64,000 bases of DNA from contig CAMBLO010000008.1 in the NCBI GenBank assembly GCA_945868505.1, positions 1 to 64,000 on the forward strand. The letters are read 5' to 3'. The notes beneath the pieces were generated by a model. That model searched no databases and was not told the origin of the DNA. It was given only the letters and a program-made list of their open reading frames with translations. This stretch comes from an uncultured Clostridia bacterium (lineage in GTDB: Bacteria; Bacillota; Clostridia; Lachnospirales; Anaerotignaceae). The translations under genes were made by a program, and so were the position numbers. Positions within the stretch are counted from its first letter, which is position 1; the number at the start of each line of letters is the position of its first letter. Below, piece by piece: positions 57,061-64,000 of the stretch.

Positions 57061-58368
57061 ATGAGCAAATTTCAGGAAATGTATCGTGCAAAACTGAAAA
57101 CACCCGAAGAAGTTGCAATGTATGTAAAATCCGGCGACATCTGTGCCTGCCCTACAGGCTTGGAAGAACCCGAAGCAATTTGTGATGCAATTGGCGAAAG
57201 AGCAAAAAGAGGCGAAATCACAGGGGTAGAACACCATGGCATCCTGTCCGTAAAGGGCGGCGCATTCATGAACCCTGAACTGAAGGGCAAATATGACTAC
57301 GTATCCTGGTTCACAGGCGGCGCAGGCAGAAAAGTAGTACAGCAGGGTATCTATACTTATGTACCCAACAACTACAGCACAGCACCCGGCTACTGGAGAG
57401 ATTGCATGCCCAGACTGGACGTATTCTATGCGGAAGTTTCTCCCATGGATAAGCACGGCTACTTCACCTGTGGTATGTCTGCGGCAGAAGTGCCTGTCAT
57501 GAAAAACAAAGCATCCATCATCCTGCTGGAAGTAAACGAAAAAATGCCCCGTGTAATGGGCAATAACCTGATTCACATTTCCGAAGTTACTGCCCTGTGC
57601 GAAACTTCCCATGAACTGCTGACACTGCCCGAAGCACCTCTGACAGAGACAGACAAGAAGATCGGTCAGATGATCGCTGACGAAGTACCCAACGGCGCAA
57701 CACTGCAGCTGGGTATCGGCGGCGTTCCCAATGCCGTTGGTGTTCTGCTGCGCGATAAAAAGGATTTGGGTATCCACACAGAAATGTTCACAGACAGTAT
57801 GGTAGACCTGATTGAATGTGGTGCCGTAACAAACATGAAAAAGCCCATCAATGTAGGCAAAACAATCGCAACACTGGCTTGGGGTACAAAGAAAATGTAC
57901 GATTACATGGATGATAACCCTGCTTTCGAAATGCATCCTGTAGACTACACAAATAACCCCTATGTCATCGGTCAGCATGACAACTTCATTTCTGTAAACG
58001 CTTGTGTGGAAATCGACCTGTTTGGTCAGGTTTGTGCAGAAAGCCTTGGCACAACTCACTACAGCGGTTCCGGCGGTCAGGTGGACTTCGTTCGCGGTGC
58101 AAATATGTCCAAAGGCGGTAAAGGCTTCATCGCTATGACTTCCACAGCGAAAAACGGCACAATCTCCAAGATCAAACCCGTCCTGACACCCGGCTCCATC
58201 GTAACAACAAGCAAAAATGAAGTCGATTTCCTGGTAACAGAAAACAATATCGTTCGCCTGAAAGGCCGCACAGCCAGCGACAGAGCAAAAATGATCATTT
58301 CTCTGGCTGCACCCGAATTCAGAGAAGAACTGACTTATGAAGCAAAGAAAATGAACCTCATCATCTAA
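57061..58368 (+). CDS. Acyl-CoA:acetate CoA-transferase (butyryl/4-hydroxybutyrate type)
   Basis: A 435-residue family I CoA-transferase of the acetyl-CoA hydrolase/transferase group. The C-terminal domain has GIHTEMFTDSMVDL with the likely catalytic Glu, then GSGGQVDFVRGANMSKGGKG and a late LVTENNIVRLKGRT. Relatives transfer CoA between acetate and butyryl-CoA, propionyl-CoA or 4-hydroxybutyryl-CoA; the sequence alone does not decide. In a fermenter this step saves the energy of the thioester and forms the organic-acid end product. The ATG at 57061 follows GAAAGGTGAG. Codon use is strongly biased, pointing to high expression. A promoter (TTTACT at 56929, TAAAAT at 56953) is probable. Confidence 0.88.
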   Translation: MSKFQEMYRAKLKTPEEVAMYVKSGDICACPTGLEEPEAICDAIGERAKRGEITGVEHHGILSVKGGAFMNPELKGKYDYVSWFTGGAGRKVVQQGIYTYVPNNYSTAPGYWRDCMPRLDVFYAEVSPMDKHGYFTCGMSAAEVPVMKNKASIILLEVNEKMPRVMGNNLIHISEVTALCETSHELLTLPEAPLTETDKKIGQMIADEVPNGATLQLGIGGVPNAVGVLLRDKKDLGIHTEMFTDSMVDLIECGAVTNMKKPINVGKTIATLAWGTKKMYDYMDDNPAFEMHPVDYTNNPYVIGQHDNFISVNACVEIDLFGQVCAESLGTTHYSGSGGQVDFVRGANMSKGGKGFIAMTSTAKNGTISKIKPVLTPGSIVTTSKNEVDFLVTENNIVRLKGRTASDRAKMIISLAAPEFREELTYEAKKMNLII

Positions 58369-58556
58369 GGCGCAGTGCGCCTAACTCGAAATCAGGATTT
58401 CGAGTTGGATGACAGAGGAATAAACAGATACGTTCCAGCGGCATAAATGCCTTGAAACGTCCTGTTTTCCTCGATGGAAGTAAATTCCATCTGCGGATTT
58501 TATTCAGGAAACGCTTCGTTTCCCGAACCCTTCCGCAGTAAATCGAATAACGCAAG
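58369..58556. other. Densely folded intergenic region
   Basis: Successive hairpins: AACTCGAAATC/GGATTTCGAGTT (about 58382-58405), GAGGAA..AACAG..ACGTT with AACGT..CTGTTTTCCTC (about 58412-58473), GATGGAA-gtaaa-TTCCATC (58474-58492), CTGCGGA..TCCGCAG (about 58492-58538) with an inner GGAAACG-ctt-CGTTTCC. No gene is present. It may be the untranslated tail of the CoA-transferase message, a separate RNA or a small mobile element. Confidence 0.55.
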
Positions 58557-58586
58557 AAAAAAGGACGGTTTCTGCCGTCCTTTTTG
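58557..58586 (+). terminator. Terminator
   Basis: AAAAAAGGACGG pairs with CCGTCCTTTTT around TTTCTG, ending the CoA-transferase transcript. Confidence 0.88.
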
Positions 58587-58651
58587 ACATTGTAGGTATT
58601 TTGTGTTATTTTTGAAAAGAAGAAATTGACTTGCAAAAGGAGGAATCACCA

Positions 58652-59095
58652 ATGAGAGCGAGTTGGGATGAATATTTTATGCAGATTGCGGAAATCGTAA
58701 AGACCCGTTCCACTTGCCTGCGCCGACAGGTGGGGGCGGTCATTGTAAAGGATAACCGCATCATTACCACGGGGTATAACGGTGCGCCCTCCGGCTTGAA
58801 GCACTGTACGGAAATCGGCGGCTGTGAACGGCAGCGGCTGAATATTCCCTCCGGGCAGCGGCATGAGCTTTGCCGTGCTCTCCATGCAGAGCAGAACGCC
58901 ATCATTCAGGCGGCAAAAATCGGCGTCAGCACAGAAGGTGCCACCATCTATATCACCCTGCAGCCCTGCGTCATTTGTGCGAAAATGCTGGTCAATGCAG
59001 GTATCACCCGCATCGTCCATAAGGGAGAATACCCTGATGAACTTTCCAGAGCAATTCTGGAGGAAGCGGGCATCGAAGTGGTTGCCATGGATTGA
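58652..59095 (+). CDS. dCMP deaminase-like cytidine deaminase (ComE/Dcd type)
   Basis: A 147-residue zinc deaminase. The zinc motif is His78-Ala-Glu80 and Cys106-x2-Cys109 (PCVIC), with [22 protein letters not shown] before it and an extra Cys/His group (HCTEIGGC and HELC at about 51-74) that marks dCMP deaminases with a second zinc. It turns dCMP into dUMP for thymidylate synthesis. The ATG at 58652 follows AAGGAGGAA. A related protein, ComEB, is linked to competence in Bacillus by position only. Confidence 0.9.
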   Translation: MRASWDEYFMQIAEIVKTRSTCLRRQVGAVIVKDNRIITTGYNGAPSGLKHCTEIGGCERQRLNIPSGQRHELCRALHAEQNAIIQAAKIGVSTEGATIYITLQPCVICAKMLVNAGITRIVHKGEYPDELSRAILEEAGIEVVAMD

Positions 59096-59147
59096 TTTTT
59101 CGGGAAAATGCCCATTTGCATTAGGAATGTTAGACATGATAAAATAG

Positions 59148-59205
59148 AAGTACGGCGTGTGATTGGCAGTATCAGTCCGATGCTCCGAGAAATGCCGTAC
59201 TTTTT
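59148..59205 (+). terminator. Long-loop hairpin with T-run before the CarD-like gene
   Basis: AAGTACGGC (59148-59156) pairs with GCCGTACTT (59194-59202) across 37 bases, followed by TTTTT. It ends the deaminase transcript or, since the next start is only 45 bases on, attenuates the CarD-like gene. Confidence 0.6.
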
Positions 59206-59249
59206 ATTTTGATGCAGGAAAGCTGGAAAACAATGCAGGGGGGATTCGG

Positions 59250-59762
59250 ATGTTCCAAAAGGGAGAATATGTGATTTACGGGAATAATGGGATTTGCTGT
59301 GTCGAGGAAATCGGTATCCCGGTGGGTACCCCCATGGGGCGCAGCGGAAGGGAATATTATACCCTCACTCCTGTTTTTGGTGCCGGTATCATTTATGCGC
59401 CGATAGATACGAAGGTATTTATGCGCCCGATTTTGACAAAGGAACAGGCGGAACACCTGATTCGGCAGATTCCCAGTATTCAGGAGGAGGACTTCGAGGG
59501 GCAGGATGTGCGGGCCCTCAGCGAAAAATATAAGGGATGCTTGGATACCCATCAGTGTGAGGATTTGGTGAAACTCATCAAGACTGTTTATATGAAAGAA
59601 AAATCTATGGTGGAACAGGGCAAGAAGCTGGCAAAAACGGAGCAGGAATATGGCAAGTTGGCAAAGGAATTGCTCCATCGGGAATTTTCCTTGGCACTGG
59701 GGATTCCCTATGAAGAAGTGGAAGCATATATTACGGAACAAATAAAAACATTGCGGAAATAA
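59250..59762 (+). CDS. CarD-family transcription regulator
   Basis: A 170-residue protein with an N-terminal CarD/CdnL/TRCF-interaction Tudor-like fold (MFQKGEYVIYGNNGICCVEEI, then EYYTLTPVFGAGIIYAPID at about 36-55) and a helical C-terminal half (about 65-170) that binds DNA in relatives. CarD proteins contact the RNA polymerase beta subunit and steady the open promoter complex. The ATG at 59250 follows CAGGGGGATT; the frame is open further up. Single gene after a hairpin with T-run. Confidence 0.87.
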   Translation: MFQKGEYVIYGNNGICCVEEIGIPVGTPMGRSGREYYTLTPVFGAGIIYAPIDTKVFMRPILTKEQAEHLIRQIPSIQEEDFEGQDVRALSEKYKGCLDTHQCEDLVKLIKTVYMKEKSMVEQGKKLAKTEQEYGKLAKELLHREFSLALGIPYEEVEAYITEQIKTLRK

Positions 59763-59923
59763 CGAAGGGCCTCAAATCGGATGATTTAGGGCTGTTTTTT
59801 ACCATTGGGGAACGATTGCTGCAGAAGGAATACAAAAATATGTTCGTGTTCTCTTGCCCTTTGTCTATTCCTTGGGTATAATAAAAAAGATATGATAGAA
59901 TTGTTTTGAAACGGAGAAAGAGC

Positions 59924-60532
59924 ATGATTTCTTATATCAAAGGCGCGCTGGAACGGCGGGCGGAAAGCTATATCATCATAGAAACAGGGGGCATCGGCTA
60001 TCAGATTTTTGTTTCCCCTGCCACGCTGGCAAAGCTGCCCCAGACGGGCGAAAGGGTGAGGGTATTCACCTATTTCAGTGTGAAGGAGGATGGCATTTCC
60101 CTGTATGGCTTCGCCACAATGGAGGAGCAGGAAATGTTTCATAAGCTGCTGACGGTCAGCGGCGTTGGGCCAAAGGGGGCTTTGGGGTTCCTTTCCCAAT
60201 TGACGCCCCAGGAAATTATTCTGGCTATCATTTCCGAGGATGTTAAGACTCTTTCCAAGGCACCGGGGGTGGGCAGAAAAACAGCCCAGCGGGTGATTTT
60301 GGAGCTGAAGGATAAATTTAAGACGGAGGATGCCCTTTCCATGGGCGAAGAACTGCAAGGCGTTGTGGAGACTGCCATGGGCGGCGATGCAAAATTTGAA
60401 GCCATCGATGCCATGACAGCATTAGGCTATAGCCGCAGCGAAGCGGCAAAGGCGGTGAATGCTGTGGCGGCGGAAGGGATGTCCACAGAGGATATTTTGA
60501 AGGCGGCATTGAAAAAGATGATTACGTTCTGA
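59924..60532 (+). CDS. ruvA: Holliday junction helicase subunit RuvA
   Basis: A 202-residue DNA-binding subunit that forms tetramers on Holliday junctions. OB-fold at 1-62 (MISYIKGALERRAESYIIIE), helix-hairpin-helix pair at about 68-140 (LLTVSGVGPKGALGFLS and LSKAPGVGRKTAQRVILELKDK) and a C-terminal three-helix domain at 155-202 that contacts RuvB. The ATG at 59924 is the conserved start, with GGAGA before it. It is 33 bases from ruvB, forming the usual ruvAB operon. ruvC is absent, as in most Firmicutes. Confidence 0.95.
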   Translation: MISYIKGALERRAESYIIIETGGIGYQIFVSPATLAKLPQTGERVRVFTYFSVKEDGISLYGFATMEEQEMFHKLLTVSGVGPKGALGFLSQLTPQEIILAIISEDVKTLSKAPGVGRKTAQRVILELKDKFKTEDALSMGEELQGVVETAMGGDAKFEAIDAMTALGYSRSEAAKAVNAVAAEGMSTEDILKAALKKMITF

Positions 60533-60565
60533 TAGGGAAAGTTTGAATAGGAGCAGGTGTTTCAT

Positions 60566-61582
60566 TTGGAAAACAGACGGATTTTGACAACAGGACTGCG
60601 GGAGGAAGACCGTGAACTGGAGCCAAAGCTGCGCCCTGCCACGTTGGAAACCTACATCGGGCAGGAAAGTGTAAAAGAGAATATGCGGGTGTTCATCCAA
60701 GCGGCGAAGCAGCGGAAGGAAGCCTTGGACCATGTGCTTTTGTATGGCCCTCCCGGCTTGGGGAAAACCACATTGTCCAATATCATTGCCAACGAAATGG
60801 GGGTAAATATCAAGACCACATCTGGGCCTGCCATCGAGCGCCCCGGGGATATGGCGGCGGTGCTGAACAGCCTGAATGAAGGGGATATCCTCTTTATTGA
60901 TGAAATCCACAGACTGAACCGCATGATTGAGGAGATTTTGTATCCCGCCATGGAGGATTTTGTTATTGATATTATGATTGGAAAGGGGCCGGGGGCTCGC
61001 TCTGTGCGGTTGGATTTGCCGAAATTTACCCTTATCGGTGCCACAACCAGAATTGGCTTGCTGACGGCACCCCTGCGGGATAGATTTGGTGTGGTACAGC
61101 GGTTGGAGCCTTATAATGTGGAGAACCTGAAAATTATACTCAAGCGTTCTGCGGAGGTATTGCAGGTGGAGATTGACGACAGCGGTGCAGAGGAAATCGC
61201 CCGCCGTTCCAGAGGGACGCCGAGACTTGCAAATCGTATGCTGAAACGTGTCCGTGACTTTGCACAGGTGCGCTATGACGGCATCATCACGGGGGAAGTG
61301 GCAAGATTTGCCTTGGATTTACTGGATGTGGACAAAATGGGCTTGGACCAGACAGACCGAAAGATGCTGCTGACCATGATTGAAAAATTCGGCGGCAGAC
61401 CTGTGGGGCTGGATACCTTGGCGGCATCCATCAATGAGGAATCCGACACCATAGAGGATGTATATGAGCCTTATCTGTTACAGTTGGGCTATATCCAGCG
61501 GACACCCAGAGGGCGTATGGTCACGAAGCTGGGCTATGCACACTTTGGGATGCAGCCGCCGGAGGATGGAAAGGAGAAATGA
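60566..61582 (+). CDS. ruvB: Holliday junction helicase subunit RuvB
   Basis: A 338-residue AAA+ motor that drives branch migration with RuvA. Walker A GPPGLGKT is at 61-68 and Walker B DEIH near 112; sensor [18 protein letters not shown] and the arginine finger region [16 protein letters not shown] follow, with a winged-helix domain at the end ([13 protein letters not shown]). The start is TTG at 60566 with AGGTG 6 bases before it, giving MENRRIL as usual; GTG at 60557 is the alternative. The stop overlaps the next gene by 4 bases. Confidence 0.95.
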   Translation: MENRRILTTGLREEDRELEPKLRPATLETYIGQESVKENMRVFIQAAKQRKEALDHVLLYGPPGLGKTTLSNIIANEMGVNIKTTSGPAIERPGDMAAVLNSLNEGDILFIDEIHRLNRMIEEILYPAMEDFVIDIMIGKGPGARSVRLDLPKFTLIGATTRIGLLTAPLRDRFGVVQRLEPYNVENLKIILKRSAEVLQVEIDDSGAEEIARRSRGTPRLANRMLKRVRDFAQVRYDGIITGEVARFALDLLDVDKMGLDQTDRKMLLTMIEKFGGRPVGLDTLAASINEESDTIEDVYEPYLLQLGYIQRTPRGRMVTKLGYAHFGMQPPEDGKEK

Positions 61583-61848
61583 GCATGAAGCTGAAAATAG
61601 AGGAAGTCATTGAAAACGTGAGAGACGAACTCCTTTGCTATGAGGAGGCGGAGCAGACTGCCGCAAGATGGGAAAAGGAATTTAAGGAATGGGTGAAAAA
61701 AAACAAGGGGAAAAAGAAGGACATCGTTGTGGACAAGGGTGGCGTTTCCCTGAAAATCAAGGACGAGGAAGAAATCTTTGAAATCGCCGATTCCTATATG
61801 GATGCCATCATCGAAGGTAGCGTGAAGCAGTATTGGGAAAAATTCTAA
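61579..61848 (+). CDS. Small charged protein of unknown function
   Basis: An 89-residue protein, strongly charged (Glu, Lys), helical, with a Lys-rich middle ([10 protein letters not shown]) and a late [16 protein letters not shown] helix. I do not recognise a family. AAGGAGAA precedes the ATG, which overlaps the ruvB stop (ATGA), so it is translated with ruvAB. A second ATG lies two codons on. Confidence 0.7.
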   Translation: MSMKLKIEEVIENVRDELLCYEEAEQTAARWEKEFKEWVKKNKGKKKDIVVDKGGVSLKIKDEEEIFEIADSYMDAIIEGSVKQYWEKF

Positions 61849-61860
61849 GGAGCTGTTTTT

Positions 61861-62331
61861 ATGAGAAGAAAAGACAGAGAAATAACAGATTTCAAGAAAA
61901 TCATGGAAATCATTGACCGCTGCGATTGCTGCCGTGTGGGCTTCTGCGATGAGGGGCAGGTGTATATCGTGCCTCTGAATTTTGGTTATTCAGAGGAGAA
62001 CGGAAAGCTGACTTTCTATTTCCATGGGGCAAAGGAAGGCAGAAAGATTGACCTGATCGGGAAAGCACCTAAGGTTGGCTTTGAGATGGACACCCATCAT
62101 AAGCTGAACGAAGGGGAACGCGCCTGCGACTATTCCTATCGGTTCCAGAGCGTGATTGGCAATGGCGTCATCAGCATGATTGAGGATTTGGAGGAGAAAA
62201 AACAGGCATTGCATCTTGTGATGAAGCATGCCACAGGCAAGGCTCCATGGGAATACGATGAAGCTATGTTGCAAGTGACTGCCGCATTCAAATTAGAGGT
62301 GGAAGCCCTTTCCTGCAAGGAACATACATAA
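61861..62331 (+). CDS. Pyridoxamine 5'-phosphate oxidase-like flavoprotein (NimA type)
   Basis: A 156-residue split-barrel protein. ITDFKKIMEIIDRCDCCRVGF, then YIVPLNFGYSEENGKLTFYFHG and the AKEGRKIDLI helix match the Nim/PNPOx-like family that binds FMN. Some Nim proteins reduce nitroimidazoles; most homologues have unknown roles. A CDCC cysteine cluster sits near residue 21. AAGGAG precedes the ATG. It follows the small charged gene after 12 bases, probably in the ruv operon. Confidence 0.85.
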   Translation: MRRKDREITDFKKIMEIIDRCDCCRVGFCDEGQVYIVPLNFGYSEENGKLTFYFHGAKEGRKIDLIGKAPKVGFEMDTHHKLNEGERACDYSYRFQSVIGNGVISMIEDLEEKKQALHLVMKHATGKAPWEYDEAMLQVTAAFKLEVEALSCKEHT

Positions 62332-62366
62332 AAAAGAAAAAGTGGATATAAGAGTATCTGAGGGCG

Positions 62367-62396
62367 AAGGGTATCGATAGAGTCGGTATCCTTTTT
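62367..62396 (+). terminator. Terminator
   Basis: AAGGGTATCGA (62367-62377) pairs with TCGGTATCCTT (62383-62393) with two G-U pairs, then T-run. It probably ends the ruvAB transcript. Confidence 0.7.
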
Positions 62397-62464
62397 GGCT
62401 TCTGAGTGTTTTGTAGAAATTTATCGAAAAATACTAAGACTTTTTTAAGAATGGGGCATGGAGG

Positions 62465-62493
62465 TTGCAGGGGAGGATACTCTTTGGTATGAT
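62465..62493 (+). promoter_or_regulatory. Promoter of the DUF975 gene
   Basis: TTGCAG (62465-62470) and TATGAT (62488-62493), 17 bases apart. Confidence 0.65.
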
Positions 62494-62534
62494 AAATATA
62501 CAAAAATTTTGGTTTCAGAAAAGGGGGAATTTAT

Positions 62535-63299
62535 ATGAAATGTGCAGCGGATTTTAGGCGGATCGCCAGAGAATCCCTGAGAGGAAAATGGAAGATTGCC
62601 GTGTTGGCAGGCTTTGTGGCGCTGCTGTTGGGCGGGGTCGCAGGACAAGGAGCGCCGGAAATCAATTTTCATCTGGATGACGGGAGTATTCGGGCACAGA
62701 TGGAAATTTTCGGTCAGAATGTGGATTTGATGCAAATTTTAAAGAGCGACAGTCCCGCTGCCCTTTGGGGGGCTGCCGTGATGTATTTTTCCGTACTGGC
62801 TGTTGTCGTTGGCATCGTGCAGTTTGTTTTGGGCAGTATCGTAACGGTGGGCTATGCCCGCTTTAATCTGGATCTGGTGGATGGAGAAGAAGGAACGGTG
62901 CAGACATTGTTCCGCTATTTCCCTCAGTGGGGGACTATGCTGGTGGCATATTTCCTGCAGGGGCTGTATATTGTTCTCTGGACTTTATTGTTCATCATTC
63001 CGGGGATTATTGCCGTTTATCGCTATGCCATGACCAGCTATATTCTGGCGGAAAACCCTGAAATGAGTGCCGGTGAAGCCATCAGCCGTTCCAAAGAGAT
63101 GATGAAGGGGAATAAATGGCGGTTATTCTGCCTGCATCTCAGCTTTATCGGTTGGAGTATCCTGTGTATCTTTACGCTGGGCATTGGGACGCTTTGGCTG
63201 ACACCGTATATGGAGGCAGCTACGGCGGCATTCTATCGGGATATCACCGCACCCTTGGCGGGAGAGGAAATACCACAGTTGTCTGCTGCGGAAGTGTAA
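62535..63299 (+). CDS. DUF975-family membrane protein
   Basis: A 254-residue membrane protein with about five or six membrane helices (about 20-38, 74-105, 134-160, 195-222). The conserved part AISRSKEMMKGNKWRLFCLH and LGIGTLWLTPYMEAATAAFY is typical of DUF975, found in many Firmicutes and of unknown role. A predicted outer loop (about 39-72) separates the first two helices. AAGGGGGA precedes the ATG. Single gene with its own promoter and terminator. Confidence 0.88.
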   Translation: MKCAADFRRIARESLRGKWKIAVLAGFVALLLGGVAGQGAPEINFHLDDGSIRAQMEIFGQNVDLMQILKSDSPAALWGAAVMYFSVLAVVVGIVQFVLGSIVTVGYARFNLDLVDGEEGTVQTLFRYFPQWGTMLVAYFLQGLYIVLWTLLFIIPGIIAVYRYAMTSYILAENPEMSAGEAISRSKEMMKGNKWRLFCLHLSFIGWSILCIFTLGIGTLWLTPYMEAATAAFYRDITAPLAGEEIPQLSAAEV

Positions 63300-63358
63300 A
63301 AGCACATCCTCAGAAGAATACAGAAAAAAACAGAAAATCATTTTGAAACAGAAAGAAA

Positions 63359-63398
63359 CCCGTCCCTTGAGAGAGAATCCTTGGGGACGGGATTTTTG
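63359..63398. terminator. Terminator between the DUF975 gene and addB
   Basis: CCCGTCCC (63359-63366) pairs with GGGACGGG (63384-63391), followed by a T-run on the plus strand. Confidence 0.82.
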
Positions 63399-63407
63399 TT
63401 TTGCTTT

Positions 63408-64000
63408 TTATATATTTTGATTTCGGTTTTCTGTTTCAGGCTCTTTTTCAGGCAGTATGGTTTCCCAGAAATCTTTTTTGCTGATTTTTTTTAGATTGCG
63501 CCACTTAGGTTTTTCCTCATAATCATGGCGGCAGATGGAGCGGAATTTGCAATAGCTGCAAGGGGTTCGCTGCCCATCTCGGAAGGGGGCAGGGGCAATG
63601 ATGCCATCCTTCATGGCTTCGCCAATTTCCTTAGTGCGTTCCGTTACGAAATCCAAAATGGCTTCATACTGCTCTTCTGTTGCCAGATTGGAAGTGGAGG
63701 AAAAATCCCCTTTTTTCGTATAGCCCACAGGAATGATGGCAGAGGCTCCGCCTTCTGCAAGGCTGTTGTCCAGCCCTTGAATGAGAGCATCCTCCTGCAA
63801 AAGCAGCCCGGACATCTGCATTTTTTCATAGAGGGCTTTTTCGATTTCCTCGGCGGAAAGCTCTTTTTCCAGAGAAAGGGTAGGGTCGGTGATGCGGAAA
63901 TAAAAGACCCCGCCGGGCTTTAGTTCTGCCCCTGTTTTTTGATAATATTTCAGATAAGCATCCAGATAAATGAGAAGCTGCAGCTGCAAGCCGTAATAGA
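63408..64000 (-). CDS. addB: AddB-type helicase-nuclease subunit, C-terminal part (gene runs past the window)
   Basis: The frame is open to the right edge, so only about 196 C-terminal residues of a protein usually over 1100 residues long are seen. The text YYGLQLQLLIYLDAYLKYY is the last motif of the PD-(D/E)XK (RecB-type) nuclease domain, and PCSYCKFRSICRHD is the cysteine group that binds the 4Fe-4S cluster in AddB. With AddA it resects double-strand breaks for recombination. The TTG at 63987 is not a real start. The partner addA would lie further downstream on the minus strand or elsewhere; the DUF975 gene is next instead. Confidence 0.85.
   Translation of the reverse strand, partial: YYGLQLQLLIYLDAYLKYYQKTGAELKPGGVFYFRITDPTLSLEKELSAEEIEKALYEKMQMSGLLLQEDALIQGLDNSLAEGGASAIIPVGYTKKGDFSSTSNLATEEQYEAILDFVTERTKEIGEAMKDGIIAPAPFRDGQRTPCSYCKFRSICRHDYEEKPKWRNLKKISKKDFWETILPEKEPETENRNQNI

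Overview
The window looks like a chromosome segment of an anaerobic, spore-forming low-GC Gram-positive bacterium of the class Clostridia, probably Lachnospirales (Lachnospiraceae or Anaerotignaceae). Support: a germination protease gene (gpr), a SpoIID-type lipoprotein, a Firmicutes-type 6S RNA, a T-box leader on ileS, a FabK-type fatty-acid operon, rubredoxin, radical SAM and ferredoxin-type enzymes, an acyl-CoA:acetate CoA-transferase and strong AGGAGG ribosome sites. The species is an inference.

Bases 1 to about 10,840 are an accessory, visibly AT-richer and partly decayed region. It holds the 3' part of a RES-domain toxin-like gene, a flavodoxin, a small DUF6809-like protein, broken pieces of a restriction-modification enzyme, a DUF927 plasmid/ICE-type protein and an IS256-family transposase, then a compact minus-strand cassette (4862-9672): large serine recombinase, two small proteins that repeat the recombinase's own C-terminal domain, and two ParB-like proteins. 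A divergent XRE regulator (9883-10248) faces this cassette across operator-like palindromes. This cassette is the most interesting multigene system in the window.

From 10,858 on the sequence is ordinary chromosome: birA, a radical SAM protein, a metallo-hydrolase, class II aldolase, an lspA-like gene, 6S RNA, a SpoIID/SLH lipoprotein, a divergent small-protein/RHH pair, a cytidylate-kinase-like protein, aspS, tRNA-Pro(CGG), a B3/4-domain protein and an ECF sigma/anti-sigma pair. A continuous fatty-acid operon (24,590-33,551) runs fabH-acpP-fabK-fabD-fabG-fabF-accB-fabZ-accC-accD-accA: Acc makes malonyl-CoA, FabD loads it on ACP, FabH primes, and FabF/FabG/FabZ/FabK elongate. BirA, encoded upstream, should biotinylate AccB.

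The rest carries a 21-codon mini-gene with its own promoter and terminator (33,601-33,740, minus), vanW, a Fur-family regulator, nth, two lipoproteins, LysR, an aldo/keto reductase, T-box-controlled ileS, pncB with operator-like repeats, gpr, rpsT behind a folded leader and starting with TTG, nucleoside salvage (pdp-deoB), rubredoxin, GNAT enzymes, ybaK, a secreted trypsin-like protease, a ROK glucokinase, a CoA-transferase, dCMP deaminase, a CarD-like regulator, ruvAB, a DUF975 membrane protein and the 3' end of addB, cut by the window edge. Two copies of a dispersed multi-hairpin repeat (14.1 kb and 39.6 kb) and two other densely folded intergenic regions (22.4 kb, 58.4 kb) are not explained by genes. 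No CRISPR array and no rRNA were seen.
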